From assembly GCF_015082335.1 (NCBI RefSeq), contig NZ_BLRL01000008.1:1-64000 (forward strand): a stretch of 64,000 nt of DNA. The letters run 5' to 3'. This DNA is from Moritella sp. F3. Its GTDB lineage: Bacteria > Pseudomonadota > Gammaproteobacteria > Enterobacterales > Moritellaceae. A model generated the notes under the pieces. That model was not told the DNA's origin, ran no database searches, and saw only the letters and a program-made list of their open reading frames with translations. A program made the translations under genes and the position numbers. Positions 35,751 through 44,688 of this stretch are shown piece after piece (within the stretch, counting starts at the first letter, position 1; each line of letters opens with the position of its first letter).

Positions 35751-36419
35751 ATGTTTGCTGTTTTTATGCAGGTGATTAAACGAGAACTCATTACCGCTTT
35801 TCGCCGTAAATCAGATATTTTAAACCCTCTGTGGTTTTTCATTATCGTCATCACGCTTTTCCCATTAGGTATTGGACCAGAGCCAAACCTGTTATTACGC
35901 ATCGCTCCAGGGGTTATTTGGGTTGCGGCACTATTATCGGCGCTCTTATCTATGGAACGTTTGTTTCGCGATGATTTCCTTGATGGTTCATTAGAGCAAC
36001 TGATGTTGACAACGACGCCATTGGGCGTAATTGTGACGGCGAAAGTCGTGGCGCATTGGCTATTAACGGGTGTACCAATTCTGCTTGTTTCGCCTTTATT
36101 AGCCGTGTTTCTATCATTAGATGCAAATACTTTTATGGCGACGTTTATTACTTTGTTACTTGGTACCCCAGTACTTAGCTTTGTCGGCGCTATTGGCGTA
36201 GCGCTAACAGTTGGCTTACGTAAGGGGGGAGTATTATTAAGTTTATTGATTTTACCGTTATTTATTCCCGTGTTGATTTTTGCGACGAGTGCGATTGATG
36301 CAGCAAGCTTTGGAGTGCCGTATGCAGGCCCTGTCGCTATACTTGGTGCTATGTTGGTTGCATCGGTTACTTTATCACCGTTTGCTATAGCTGCATCATT
36401 GCGAGTTAGTCTGAGTTAA
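35751..36419 (+). CDS. ccmB: cytochrome c maturation membrane protein CcmB
   Basis: A 222-residue protein with six hydrophobic segments, starting MFAVFMQVIKRELITAFRRK and containing FRDDFLDGSLEQLML, a typical CcmB segment. It forms the membrane part of the CcmAB ATPase complex. Length matches the family (about 220). Confidence 0.96.
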   Translation: MFAVFMQVIKRELITAFRRKSDILNPLWFFIIVITLFPLGIGPEPNLLLRIAPGVIWVAALLSALLSMERLFRDDFLDGSLEQLMLTTTPLGVIVTAKVVAHWLLTGVPILLVSPLLAVFLSLDANTFMATFITLLLGTPVLSFVGAIGVALTVGLRKGGVLLSLLILPLFIPVLIFATSAIDAASFGVPYAGPVAILGAMLVASVTLSPFAIAASLRVSLS

Positions 36420-36517
36420 ATTGTTAGTTAAAGCTTTTAATTAAAGAAAAGTAAAGTTAGTTTCAATCACTGTTTAGGTTCATATAATTGAGCCGTTATT
36501 AATGTAGAGAGTTTACT

Positions 36518-37258
36518 ATGTGGAAATGGCTGCATCCTTATGCAAAACCAGAAAAAAGTTATAACCTAGCCGGTAAAATGCTGCCTTGGTTTGCAATTTT
36601 TAGTGCTATCTCACTAACAATCGGCATGGTTTGGGGCTTTGTATTCGCGCCCGCTGATTATCAACAAGGCGATAGCTTCCGAATCATCTATCTACACGTA
36701 CCTGCTGCATCACTCTCCATGGGGGCTTATTTAAGCATGGCAATTGCTGCGTTTATTGGTCTAGTATGGCAGTTAAAAATGGCTGATATGGCGGTTGCTG
36801 CCATCGCACCGATTGGCGCAGTCTTTACTGCAATTGCATTATTTACGGGTGCTGTATGGGGTAAGCCTATGTGGGGTGCTTGGTGGGTATGGGATGCACG
36901 TTTAACATCTGAACTTATCTTATTATTTTTATATCTTGGCGTTATTGCTATTTATGGCGCGTTTAGCGACAAACTGCTTGCTGGCCGTGCTGCTGGTATT
37001 CTTGCGTTAGTCGGTGTGATTAACTTACCAATTATTCATTACTCTGTGGAGTGGTGGAACACATTACATCAAAAAGCCACGATTAGTAAATTCGATAAAC
37101 CGTCAATGGATACCGATATGCTGTGGCCTTTACTGATTAACTTATTAGGCTTCGGTTTACTGTTTGGTACCTTAACTTTGATGCGTTTTAGAAATGAATT
37201 AATTACCCGTGAGTCGCATAGACCTTGGGTGAAAAAATTATTTATCGAGGACAAGTAA
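36518..37258 (+). CDS. ccmC: heme chaperone/transport protein CcmC
   Basis: A 246-residue membrane protein with six helices and the tryptophan-rich heme-handling motif WGKPMWGAWWVWDARLTSEL (about 117-136). His residues near IYLHVP and IHYSVEWWN fit the axial heme ligands. CcmC loads heme on CcmE. A 98-base gap separates it from ccmB. ccmD starts one base after its stop. Confidence 0.96.
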   Translation: MWKWLHPYAKPEKSYNLAGKMLPWFAIFSAISLTIGMVWGFVFAPADYQQGDSFRIIYLHVPAASLSMGAYLSMAIAAFIGLVWQLKMADMAVAAIAPIGAVFTAIALFTGAVWGKPMWGAWWVWDARLTSELILLFLYLGVIAIYGAFSDKLLAGRAAGILALVGVINLPIIHYSVEWWNTLHQKATISKFDKPSMDTDMLWPLLINLLGFGLLFGTLTLMRFRNELITRESHRPWVKKLFIEDK

Positions 37259-37259
37259 C

Positions 37260-37466
37260 ATGCAATTTGATAGCTTTTCAGCTTTTCTAGCAATGGGTGG
37301 TTATGGTTTTTATGTCTGGCTAGCAGTGGCTTTCAGTCTGCTGACATTAGGCTCATTAACGATTACTACGATTGTCAAACGTCGCCAAATCATTCATGAA
37401 ATTAAAAATAAGCATCAGCGTATTGAACGTATGCGTGCTGCTGAAAAAATGGAGAATACGCTGTGA
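37260..37466 (+). CDS. ccmD: heme exporter protein CcmD
   Basis: A 68-residue protein with one membrane helix (about 13-38), preceded by [14 protein letters not shown], the usual CcmD start, and followed by a basic helix ([19 protein letters not shown]). It helps release holo-CcmE from CcmABC. It overlaps ccmE through GTGA. Confidence 0.95.
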   Translation: MQFDSFSAFLAMGGYGFYVWLAVAFSLLTLGSLTITTIVKRRQIIHEIKNKHQRIERMRAAEKMENTL

Positions 37467-37942
37467 ATCCCAGACGTAAAAAACGCTTATCGATAGCGCT
37501 GGTTATTATTATTGGCTTAGGTAGCATGACAGGCCTTGTGCTTTATGCTTTAAAACAGAACATTGATTTATTTTACACACCAAGCCAACTTGTTGAAGGT
37601 TTAGGCGAAGATAAAATCAAACCAGAGGTTGGTCAGCGTTTACGTATTGGTGGCTTAGTTATGCCTGGTACCGTTAAGCGTAATATGGACGATCTTAAGG
37701 TTAGTTTTGTATTGAGCGATGACCAAGGCGGCTTAGTGACATTAGAATACGAAGGTATCTTGCCAGATCTATTCCGTGAAGGGCAAGGTATTGTGGCGCA
37801 GGGTGTATTAAAGTCAGCGAATGTGATTGCTGCATCTGAAGTACTTGCGAAACATGATGAAGAATATATGCCACCCGAAGTTGCTGAAGCAATTAAAGGT
37901 ATTAAGCATATGAAACCAGAATACGGAAACGAAACCAAATAA
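37463..37942 (+). CDS. ccmE: heme chaperone CcmE, GTG start
   Basis: A 159-residue periplasmic heme carrier anchored by one N-terminal helix (about 9-30). The OB-fold follows, and the covalent heme ligand His131 lies in [13 protein letters not shown], matching E. coli His130. GTG 37463 overlaps the ccmD stop. It carries heme from CcmC to CcmF. Confidence 0.96.
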   Translation: MNPRRKKRLSIALVIIIGLGSMTGLVLYALKQNIDLFYTPSQLVEGLGEDKIKPEVGQRLRIGGLVMPGTVKRNMDDLKVSFVLSDDQGGLVTLEYEGILPDLFREGQGIVAQGVLKSANVIAASEVLAKHDEEYMPPEVAEAIKGIKHMKPEYGNETK

Positions 37943-37953
37943 GGTAGTTTACA

Positions 37954-39918
37954 ATGATCCCTGAGATTGGACATTTTAGTTTAATTGTCGCAACGGCTTT
38001 GTCGTTCTTGCTGGCAATTTATCCACTGATAGGCGCAAAGATTAATCATCCAGGTATGATTAACAGCGCTAAACCATTAGCCATTATGCAATTCTTACTA
38101 ATGACGTTGTCATTTGTAGTATTGGCTTACGCATTTGCGACGGATGACTTTTCTGTCGGTTATGTCGCGACTAATTCTAATTCATTATTACCATTGCGAT
38201 ATAAAATATCTGCAGTATGGGGTGGTCATGAAGGCTCTCTACTATTGTGGTCTTTAACCCTCGCGATTTGGACTGCTGCCGTTGCAGTATTCAGCCGTGG
38301 TATTCCTAAGGTTGCGCTCGCTCGCGTACTGTCAGTAATGGGGATGATCGCGATTGGTTTTAACTTGTTTATCTTGTTAACGTCGAATCCGTTTGATCGT
38401 ACCTTACCTTATTTACCCCTTGACGGTAATGACTTAAATCCATTGCTGCAAGACGTTGGTTTGATTTTCCATCCGCCAATGCTGTACATGGGTTATGTTG
38501 GTTTCTCTGTCGCGTTTGCTTTTGCTATTGCTGCATTGATGGCTGGTCGTCTTGATTCGGCATGGGCGCGTTGGTCACGTCCTTGGACACTTGTTGCTTG
38601 GGTATTCTTAACTGCTGGTATCGCACTCGGTAGTTGGTGGGCTTATTATGAACTCGGCTGGGGCGGTTGGTGGTTCTGGGATCCAGTAGAGAACTCATCA
38701 TTTATGCCTTGGCTTGCCGGTACGGCGTTGATTCACTCATTAGCGGTTAGTGAGAAACGTGGCGTATTCAAATCATGGACTGTGTTGCTTTCTATCTCAG
38801 CATTCAGTTTGAGTCTATTAGGTACCTTCTTAGTTCGTTCTGGCGTACTGGTATCTGTGCATGCGTTTGCCTCAGATCCTGCACGTGGTTTGTTTATTTT
38901 AGCCTTCTTAATTGCGGTTGTTGGTGGTTCATTACTACTTTATGCAGTGAAAGGTTCAGAGATTAAGAGTCGTGGCAAATACGGCCTATTTTCTCGTGAA
39001 ACCTTCTTGTTAATTAATAATGTATTGTTAATTGCAGCATTACTCGTTGTATTAATTGGTACCTTGTTACCGCTAGTACATAAAGAGTTAGGCATGGGCT
39101 CGATTTCAATCGGTGTACCATTCTTTAATAATATCTTCTTCTACATCATGATCCCGTTTGCTATTGCCTTAGGCGTTGCACCGTTATTACGTTGGAAGAA
39201 ACAAGAAGCTGACTTACGTCCGTTGTTTATCCAGTTAGCAGTAATTGCTGTAGCGAGTATCGTATTAGCGGTAGCACTACCTGCAATCTTTGCGGATAAA
39301 ATTAAAATTGTTGCAGTTGTTGGTTTTGCATTAGCATTCTGGGTCATTATTACCAGCTTGTTAGAAGTGTATATTCGTGCCTCGCATCGTCATAGCTTTG
39401 CTACGGGTGTAACCAAATTAGGTCGTAGTCATTGGGCTATGGTACTTGGTCACATTGGTTTAGCAATGATGCTGATTGGTATCTCTGCAACCCAGAATTA
39501 CAAAATCGAAAAAGACTTACGTATGCTACCGGGAGATGAAGTTGTCTTTGCAGATTACTTATTCGAATTCGAACGCATTGGTGAAGCTAATGGCTCGAAC
39601 TACGAAGGTTATAAAGCGGTATTTAATATCAGTAAAGACGGTAAGTTTGAAACTGTTATGCATGCAGAAAAACGCAGCTACTTTGCACAACGTAGTATGC
39701 CAATGACTGAAGCCGCAATTGACTGGGGCGTAACGCGTGACCTTTACATTGCACTTGGCGAACAACTTGCTGATGACTCGTGGGCAGTTCGTATTTATTA
39801 CGAACCCTTCATTCGTTTTATCTGGTGGGGTGGTTTAGTTATGTCGATTGGTGGTTTACTCGCTGTATCTGATCGCCGTTATCGTTTTGTGAATAAAGGT
39901 GCTGCGAAAGCGCAATAA
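37954..39918 (+). CDS. ccmF: cytochrome c heme lyase subunit CcmF
   Basis: A 654-residue polytopic protein with about 15 membrane helices and the WWD heme motif GWGGWWFWDPVENSSFMPW near 235-253. Conserved His residues lie in GGHEGSLLLW and SVHAFASDP. It joins heme from CcmE to apocytochrome c with CcmH. Length is normal. Confidence 0.97.
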   Translation: MIPEIGHFSLIVATALSFLLAIYPLIGAKINHPGMINSAKPLAIMQFLLMTLSFVVLAYAFATDDFSVGYVATNSNSLLPLRYKISAVWGGHEGSLLLWSLTLAIWTAAVAVFSRGIPKVALARVLSVMGMIAIGFNLFILLTSNPFDRTLPYLPLDGNDLNPLLQDVGLIFHPPMLYMGYVGFSVAFAFAIAALMAGRLDSAWARWSRPWTLVAWVFLTAGIALGSWWAYYELGWGGWWFWDPVENSSFMPWLAGTALIHSLAVSEKRGVFKSWTVLLSISAFSLSLLGTFLVRSGVLVSVHAFASDPARGLFILAFLIAVVGGSLLLYAVKGSEIKSRGKYGLFSRETFLLINNVLLIAALLVVLIGTLLPLVHKELGMGSISIGVPFFNNIFFYIMIPFAIALGVAPLLRWKKQEADLRPLFIQLAVIAVASIVLAVALPAIFADKIKIVAVVGFALAFWVIITSLLEVYIRASHRHSFATGVTKLGRSHWAMVLGHIGLAMMLIGISATQNYKIEKDLRMLPGDEVVFADYLFEFERIGEANGSNYEGYKAVFNISKDGKFETVMHAEKRSYFAQRSMPMTEAAIDWGVTRDLYIALGEQLADDSWAVRIYYEPFIRFIWWGGLVMSIGGLLAVSDRRYRFVNKGAAKAQ

Positions 39919-39932
39919 TTAGGATAAGCATA

Positions 39933-40481
39933 ATGACTAATGATGTGAAAAAAAAGAAACAGCTTATGACACGACTAGTACCCTTAATTGTATTTTTATG
40001 CGTGTCTATTTTCCTTTACATCGGCTTATTTCGTGACGCTACCGTATTGGAGTCGACCTTTATCGGTCGACCAGTACCTGAGTTTGCATTAAACGATTTA
40101 GTTGAACCTGAACTACAACATGATAAAAGTGTGTTATCAGGCAAGCCTATGTTGTTAAATGTCTGGGCTACGTGGTGCCCAACATGTTACGCCGAGCATA
40201 AATACTTAAATGAACTTGCTGAAGACGGTGTTTACATTGTTGGCATGAATTACAAAGACGAGCGTACGAAAGCATTGCGCTGGCTAGAAGAGTTAGATAA
40301 CCCATATAAGATCAGTCTTTATGATCCTGATGGTATGCTAGGGCTTGATCTCGGTGTTTACGGTGCACCTGAAACTTTCTTCATCGACAGCAAAGGCATT
40401 ATTCAATATAAGCACGTGGGTGACATTAATCCGCGTAATTGGAATAGTGAATTAAAAGCTGTTTATGAGCAGCTTAAATAA
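39933..40481 (+). CDS. ccmG: thiol:disulfide interchange protein CcmG (DsbE)
   Basis: A 182-residue membrane-anchored thioredoxin-like protein. One N-terminal helix (about 14-32) and the active site WATWCPTC (about 76-83) are visible, with the cis-Pro region GVYGAPETFFID. It reduces cytochrome c CxxCH motifs or CcmH before heme attachment. It lies between ccmF and ccmH. Confidence 0.95.
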   Translation: MTNDVKKKKQLMTRLVPLIVFLCVSIFLYIGLFRDATVLESTFIGRPVPEFALNDLVEPELQHDKSVLSGKPMLLNVWATWCPTCYAEHKYLNELAEDGVYIVGMNYKDERTKALRWLEELDNPYKISLYDPDGMLGLDLGVYGAPETFFIDSKGIIQYKHVGDINPRNWNSELKAVYEQLK

Positions 40482-40490
40482 GGACTTAAC

Positions 40491-40958
40491 ATGAGAAAAT
40501 TATTCGTATTAATGACTTTTATGCTGAGTTTCAATGTCGCAGCTGTTATTGATGTTTATGACTTTGATAACGCTGAGCAAGAGGCATTGTTTAGAACATT
40601 AACGGCAGAGCTACGTTGCCCTAAATGTCAAAATAATAACCTTGCTGATTCAAATGCGTCACTGGCAAAAGATATGCGTACAAAAACATATCATATGGTT
40701 GTTGCAGGTAAAACAGAAGACCAAATTGTTGATTATTGGATTGATCGATTTGGTAACTTCGTACTTTATAAGCCGCCAGTAACCTTAGGCACTGCCATTT
40801 TATGGGTTGGCCCTGGTTTGTTTGTATTATTTGGTGGTCTTATCATTGTTCGTAACAGTCGTCGTAAAGTCAGCGTTGCCGCTGATGATCGCGATGAAGA
40901 GTTATCGAGTGCGGAAAAAGCCCGTTTGGCCAAAATTTTAAAGGATAGCGAGAAATAG
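40491..40958 (+). CDS. ccmH: cytochrome c maturation protein CcmH (NrfF-like)
   Basis: A 155-residue protein with a signal peptide (about 1-18), the redox motif LRCPKCQNNNLADSNA (Cys-x-x-Cys near 43-46), and a C-terminal membrane helix (about 102-122). It handles apocytochrome thiols in the heme lyase complex. Here the TPR part found fused in E. coli CcmH is encoded separately as ccmI, one base downstream. Confidence 0.95.
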   Translation: MRKLFVLMTFMLSFNVAAVIDVYDFDNAEQEALFRTLTAELRCPKCQNNNLADSNASLAKDMRTKTYHMVVAGKTEDQIVDYWIDRFGNFVLYKPPVTLGTAILWVGPGLFVLFGGLIIVRNSRRKVSVAADDRDEELSSAEKARLAKILKDSEK

Positions 40959-40959
40959 C

Positions 40960-42255
40960 ATGTTGTTATTTTGGATAGTAAGTATTGTATTGGTTATTGC
41001 TGCCGCGCTGGCATTTGTTATCCCGGTTACGGGTGACAACAAATTAACTGGTGCGACACGAGACCAGTTAAACAAAGACCTATATAAAAGTCGTATCAGT
41101 GAGTTAGCTGACGATGAAGATCAAGGTTTGTTAGATAAAAGCGCAGAGTTTATTGATGAAATGCAACGTGGTCTATTGGATGACGTTGTTGACGAGAAAG
41201 CGGCAAAAGTAAGTACTGCGAGCTCGCCATTCATCTGGCTTGCGGGTGTGGTATTCTTAGTTGTTTTCTCTGTGTCTGTTTATCTGACGTTGGGTGCACG
41301 TGACCAAGTAGCAAACTGGGAAGATGTGTATTCACGCTTACCAGAGCTCACTAATCGTGTGATGAATGATGGTGATAAAGTCACAGATCAAGAGATCTCT
41401 GACTTTAAACTGGCGTTGACGACTAAGATGGTCGCTGAACCAGATAATGAATTTGGTTGGTTATTACTGGGCCGCTTAAACGTTGCTTTGGGTGATTCAA
41501 ATGCAGCATTCATTGCGATGGATCGTGCTTATAAACTAGCGCCGATGAATACATCAATCGTGACCGGTTATGCACAAGCATTAATGCTGAGTGATGATCC
41601 TGACAAGAATAATCTTGCACGTAAGATATTGATGGAGCTGAAACAAGAAAAACCAGGTGATATTGAAGTGCTTTCTACGTCTGCATTTATGGCGTTAGAG
41701 AATCAAGATTACCTTGGCGCAATTGAGCAATGGCAACGTATGTTACCGTTACTTGCTGGTCAGCCAGATCGTTTGCAAATGATTGAAGGTAGTATTGAAT
41801 ACGCTCGAAAACAGATTGCAGCGAAAAATGGTTCTGCACCTGTTGCCAATCATGCGGAATCATCAGTTGATAGTCGTCCTGTTGCAACAAGTACAGAAAC
41901 GAGTACTGCGACAAGTGACGTAGTTACGGGTAATGAGCAAGTGACGATCACGATTACTGCTGACCAAGCTGAAATGAAAGGTTACTTGTATGTTTACGTG
42001 AAAGCCGCTGCCGGCCCTAAAGCGCCGCTTGCAGTTAAACGTATCATGGACCCAACGTTCCCATTAACGATCACTTTATCTGATAGTGATGCAATGATGG
42101 CGCAAATGAAGATGTCGCAATTCCCATCGATTAAAGTCAGCGCTAAGCTTTCTCAAGATTCAGATGTGACAACGAAAGAAGATGACATCAACTCTAATAT
42201 TGTGACGCTTAATGAAGGCGATGCTCGTGCAGTGACGCTTAACTTGAGTCGTTAA
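40960..42255 (+). CDS. ccmI: cytochrome c maturation TPR protein CcmI
   Basis: A 431-residue protein with two membrane helices (about 2-22 and 88-108), TPR repeats in the middle (about 150-285: WLLLGRLNVALGDSNAAFIA, MNTSIVTGYAQALML and similar), and a C-terminal beta-rich domain after a Ser/Thr linker. CcmI is the apocytochrome c chaperone of the heme lyase complex. It is the last gene of the operon and is followed by a terminator. Confidence 0.94.
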   Translation: MLLFWIVSIVLVIAAALAFVIPVTGDNKLTGATRDQLNKDLYKSRISELADDEDQGLLDKSAEFIDEMQRGLLDDVVDEKAAKVSTASSPFIWLAGVVFLVVFSVSVYLTLGARDQVANWEDVYSRLPELTNRVMNDGDKVTDQEISDFKLALTTKMVAEPDNEFGWLLLGRLNVALGDSNAAFIAMDRAYKLAPMNTSIVTGYAQALMLSDDPDKNNLARKILMELKQEKPGDIEVLSTSAFMALENQDYLGAIEQWQRMLPLLAGQPDRLQMIEGSIEYARKQIAAKNGSAPVANHAESSVDSRPVATSTETSTATSDVVTGNEQVTITITADQAEMKGYLYVYVKAAAGPKAPLAVKRIMDPTFPLTITLSDSDAMMAQMKMSQFPSIKVSAKLSQDSDVTTKEDDINSNIVTLNEGDARAVTLNLSR

Positions 42256-42307
42256 CTTGTTCAGGTAGTTGCCTATATAGCAATGCCTTATTAGTGTTTG
42301 TTAATCA

Positions 42308-42348
42308 GCCCCGCGGAAATTATTTATATAATATCCACGGGGTTTTTT
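42308..42348 (+). terminator. Rho-independent terminator after ccmI
   Basis: Stem ccccgcgga / tccacgggg with one internal mismatch, AT-rich loop, followed by a T-run. Confidence 0.8.
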
Positions 42349-42466
42349 AGTATCTGTTATCTGGTTTTTTAAATTAAACACAGACAAAAATGTTTATGAT
42401 GAAATATCCAAAAATACCAAGCTGCACGTCGGTAAAAATACGTTAAGCAGCATTGAGGAGTTGTGA

Positions 42467-43210
42467 GTGTTAAAAGTAAGAGTGAACATTGCAGAGAAGC
42501 AAGCGAAGAAGCTAATTTTTGATCTGGTGAAGTACAGCGATCACTCAAATCGAGAGTTGACTGATGGCCTAAAAAATAAAATCATCGAGCAGTGGTTCGA
42601 GGAGAATAAATATCCCTTTAAGCGTTTAGTCTCAGACACCCGAAACTGGGGTTATACGGTGCCATTTGTCGAGAATACCATGGATAGCAAGGTCTACATC
42701 AGCGGGGAAGGCATTCTCAATGTGAACGATTACCAAGGTGAGTTTGACTCTGCGCTGGCATATCGTGACGTAACGATTAACAATGCCGACATCGCAGCGT
42801 GTTATGCAGCGTACTATGCGTGCATTACCAAGTTGTTCGACTCTTTAACGTCATATTTATCGGTTAAAGCCGAGTCTTATGACATTGATAATGCAAACAA
42901 GAGCGTATCTCTAGAAGACAAAATCAGCCAATGGGTACCTATATTCACAGCGGGTAAAGCGTTAGATATGAACAACAAGTCTTGGACGCTGTTTACTGCA
43001 CAATTGGCTGAGTGTCATGCACTTGTTAGCAATCCGGCACTTGTAACGGATGGTTTATCAGCGACGCAACTTGCTGCTAAAGTGAATGACTTGCGTGGTG
43101 GCATTATTAGCATCATGTATGAATTGCATGTATTACTGAACGATGAAATCAAATCTCAGTTAATTAGGGCTGTCTACTTTCCTGATGCTTATGTATCCGC
43201 AGCTGCTTAG
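42467..43210 (+). CDS. hypothetical protein, unrecognised, GTG start
   Basis: A 247-residue cytoplasmic-looking protein. I do not recognise its family. It is predicted mostly helical and mixed-charge, with no membrane segment and no signal peptide. It has several aromatic-rich stretches (EQWFEENKYPFKRLVSDTRN, NNADIAACYAAYYACITKLF), the second resembling a helical-bundle core. Two cysteines lie in that helix. GTG 42467 has a strong gaggag six bases upstream, so the gene is well supported. It is a single-gene unit with a terminator on each side, between ccmI and roxA. Codon use resembles its neighbours. Confidence 0.75.
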   Translation: MLKVRVNIAEKQAKKLIFDLVKYSDHSNRELTDGLKNKIIEQWFEENKYPFKRLVSDTRNWGYTVPFVENTMDSKVYISGEGILNVNDYQGEFDSALAYRDVTINNADIAACYAAYYACITKLFDSLTSYLSVKAESYDIDNANKSVSLEDKISQWVPIFTAGKALDMNNKSWTLFTAQLAECHALVSNPALVTDGLSATQLAAKVNDLRGGIISIMYELHVLLNDEIKSQLIRAVYFPDAYVSAAA

Positions 43211-43240
43211 CTTTTGTTTCTAATCAAAAGTAATTTAAAT

Positions 43241-43275
43241 AGCCTTGTAGCAATAATATCTATAGGGCTTTTTTT
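43241..43275 (+). terminator. Rho-independent terminator after the unrecognised gene
   Basis: Ten-base-pair stem agccttgtag / ctatagggct with two G-U pairs, nine-base loop, then seven T. Confidence 0.85.
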
Positions 43276-43334
43276 GTTGCTATTATTGCGAAAATACCTA
43301 TGATACGCGCTCTATTCTTTAATTCGGGTTATAT

Positions 43335-44474
43335 ATGTATAAATTAAATCTTGATCTTGATGATTTCATGCAAAATTATTGGCAGAAAAAACCACTGTTG
43401 ATTAAAGCGGGATTCAAGGATTTTGTCGATCCGATTAGCCCGGATGAAATTGCTGGTTTAGCAATGGAAGAAGAAATCACATCGCGCATGGTATGGCGTG
43501 AAGAAGACAAGTGGCAGGCTGCATGTGGTCCTTTCACTGAGTTTGAACGTATGGAACAAGATGGTTCTGCTATCTTAGTACAAGCGATCAACCATTGGCA
43601 TGAACCTTCGGCTGAATTAGCCAATACCTTTAACTTCATTCCAAGCTGGCGCTTTGATGACTTAATGGTTTCTTATAGTACTGATACAGGTGGCGTAGGT
43701 CCGCATGTAGACCGTTATTGTGTATTCATTATTCAAGGCCTAGGCAAGCGTCATTGGCGTGTTGGTGCTCAGGATATGAATCCTCAAGAGTTCGCAGCGA
43801 ACGGCGCATTGAAGCACTGTGAAGCGTTTGACGCGGTGATTGATACAGTATTAGAACCAGGTGATATCTTATATATTCCACCTTATGCACCGCATGAAGG
43901 TTATGCTGTTGGCGAAGCGATTAACTACTCTGTTGGTTTCCGCGCGCAAGATCAAAAAGAACTGTTAAACGATTTTGGTGATTACTTATTACAACAAGAA
44001 AAAGAGTTTGTTCGTTATAGCGACCCTAAATTACAACCACGTGCAGAACATGGCTCAATCGAAGCAAGCGAAGTGCAAGGTTTAACAGACATCATGACAT
44101 CATTAATGGCTGATAAAAGCGTCATGCATGATTTCCTTGGCCGTCATTACAGTGAATCTGCACACGAGCTAGATTTAGTTGTACCAGAAGGTGGTTACAT
44201 CGCCGATTACGCGATCGTTGTTGATGAAATCGGTATGGAATCTTATCTGCGTAAAGTGAATGGTCTAAAGACATTATACTTCCCTGAAATGCCAACGAGC
44301 TGCTTCATTGATGGCGAGCGTTATGACTTTGATGCGAGTATTGCGGCAAGCGTACAAACGCTATGTAACACGACGGAGCAGTCTGCTAAAGAACTTGAAG
44401 TATTAATGAAAGATAAAGCATTTGGTCAGCAATTGATTGAATGGGTTAACCTGGGTTACTGGCATTTTGAGTAA
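43335..44474 (+). CDS. roxA: ribosomal protein L16 arginine hydroxylase RoxA (YcfD)
   Basis: A 379-residue JmjC-type 2-oxoglutarate/Fe(II) oxygenase. The N-terminal WQKKPLLIKAGFKDFVDPIS and the iron-binding triad His124-x-Asp126 (GPHVDRY) and His187 (APHEGY) match E. coli YcfD (His125, Asp127, His187). A C-terminal winged-helix-like dimer/substrate region ends VNLGYWHFE. It hydroxylates an arginine on ribosomal protein L16. It is flanked by terminators, so likely monocistronic. Confidence 0.93.
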   Translation: MYKLNLDLDDFMQNYWQKKPLLIKAGFKDFVDPISPDEIAGLAMEEEITSRMVWREEDKWQAACGPFTEFERMEQDGSAILVQAINHWHEPSAELANTFNFIPSWRFDDLMVSYSTDTGGVGPHVDRYCVFIIQGLGKRHWRVGAQDMNPQEFAANGALKHCEAFDAVIDTVLEPGDILYIPPYAPHEGYAVGEAINYSVGFRAQDQKELLNDFGDYLLQQEKEFVRYSDPKLQPRAEHGSIEASEVQGLTDIMTSLMADKSVMHDFLGRHYSESAHELDLVVPEGGYIADYAIVVDEIGMESYLRKVNGLKTLYFPEMPTSCFIDGERYDFDASIAASVQTLCNTTEQSAKELEVLMKDKAFGQQLIEWVNLGYWHFE

Positions 44475-44514
44475 CGGTTAATACGTTGTTAGTGTGAGTT
44501 AATAGCACAATAGA

Positions 44515-44550
44515 TAGCACTAAGGCTTGATGGTCTTGGTGCTTTTTTTT
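44515..44550 (+). terminator. Rho-independent terminator after roxA
   Basis: Stem agcactaagg / tcttggtgct with G-U pairs, eight-base loop, followed by eight T. Confidence 0.82.
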
Positions 44551-44628
44551 GTCTGTAATTTAGAAGATGTACACTGAAGCTTTAGGGTTAAGTCTTAATA
44601 GAATCACGGAGTTTTGGGGTTTTTCAGG

Positions 44629-44664
44629 CAAAAAATAACCCCAGCTATTTGCATAACTGGGGTT
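44629..44664 (-). terminator. Rho-independent terminator of the EF-G gene (minus strand)
   Basis: Stem aaccccag / ctggggtt around a 12-base loop; on the minus strand the second arm is followed by a run of T (complement of the a-run at 44630-44635). About 25 bases past the EF-G stop. Confidence 0.85.
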
Positions 44665-44688
44665 AGAAGATTAACTAAAAATAATTAC

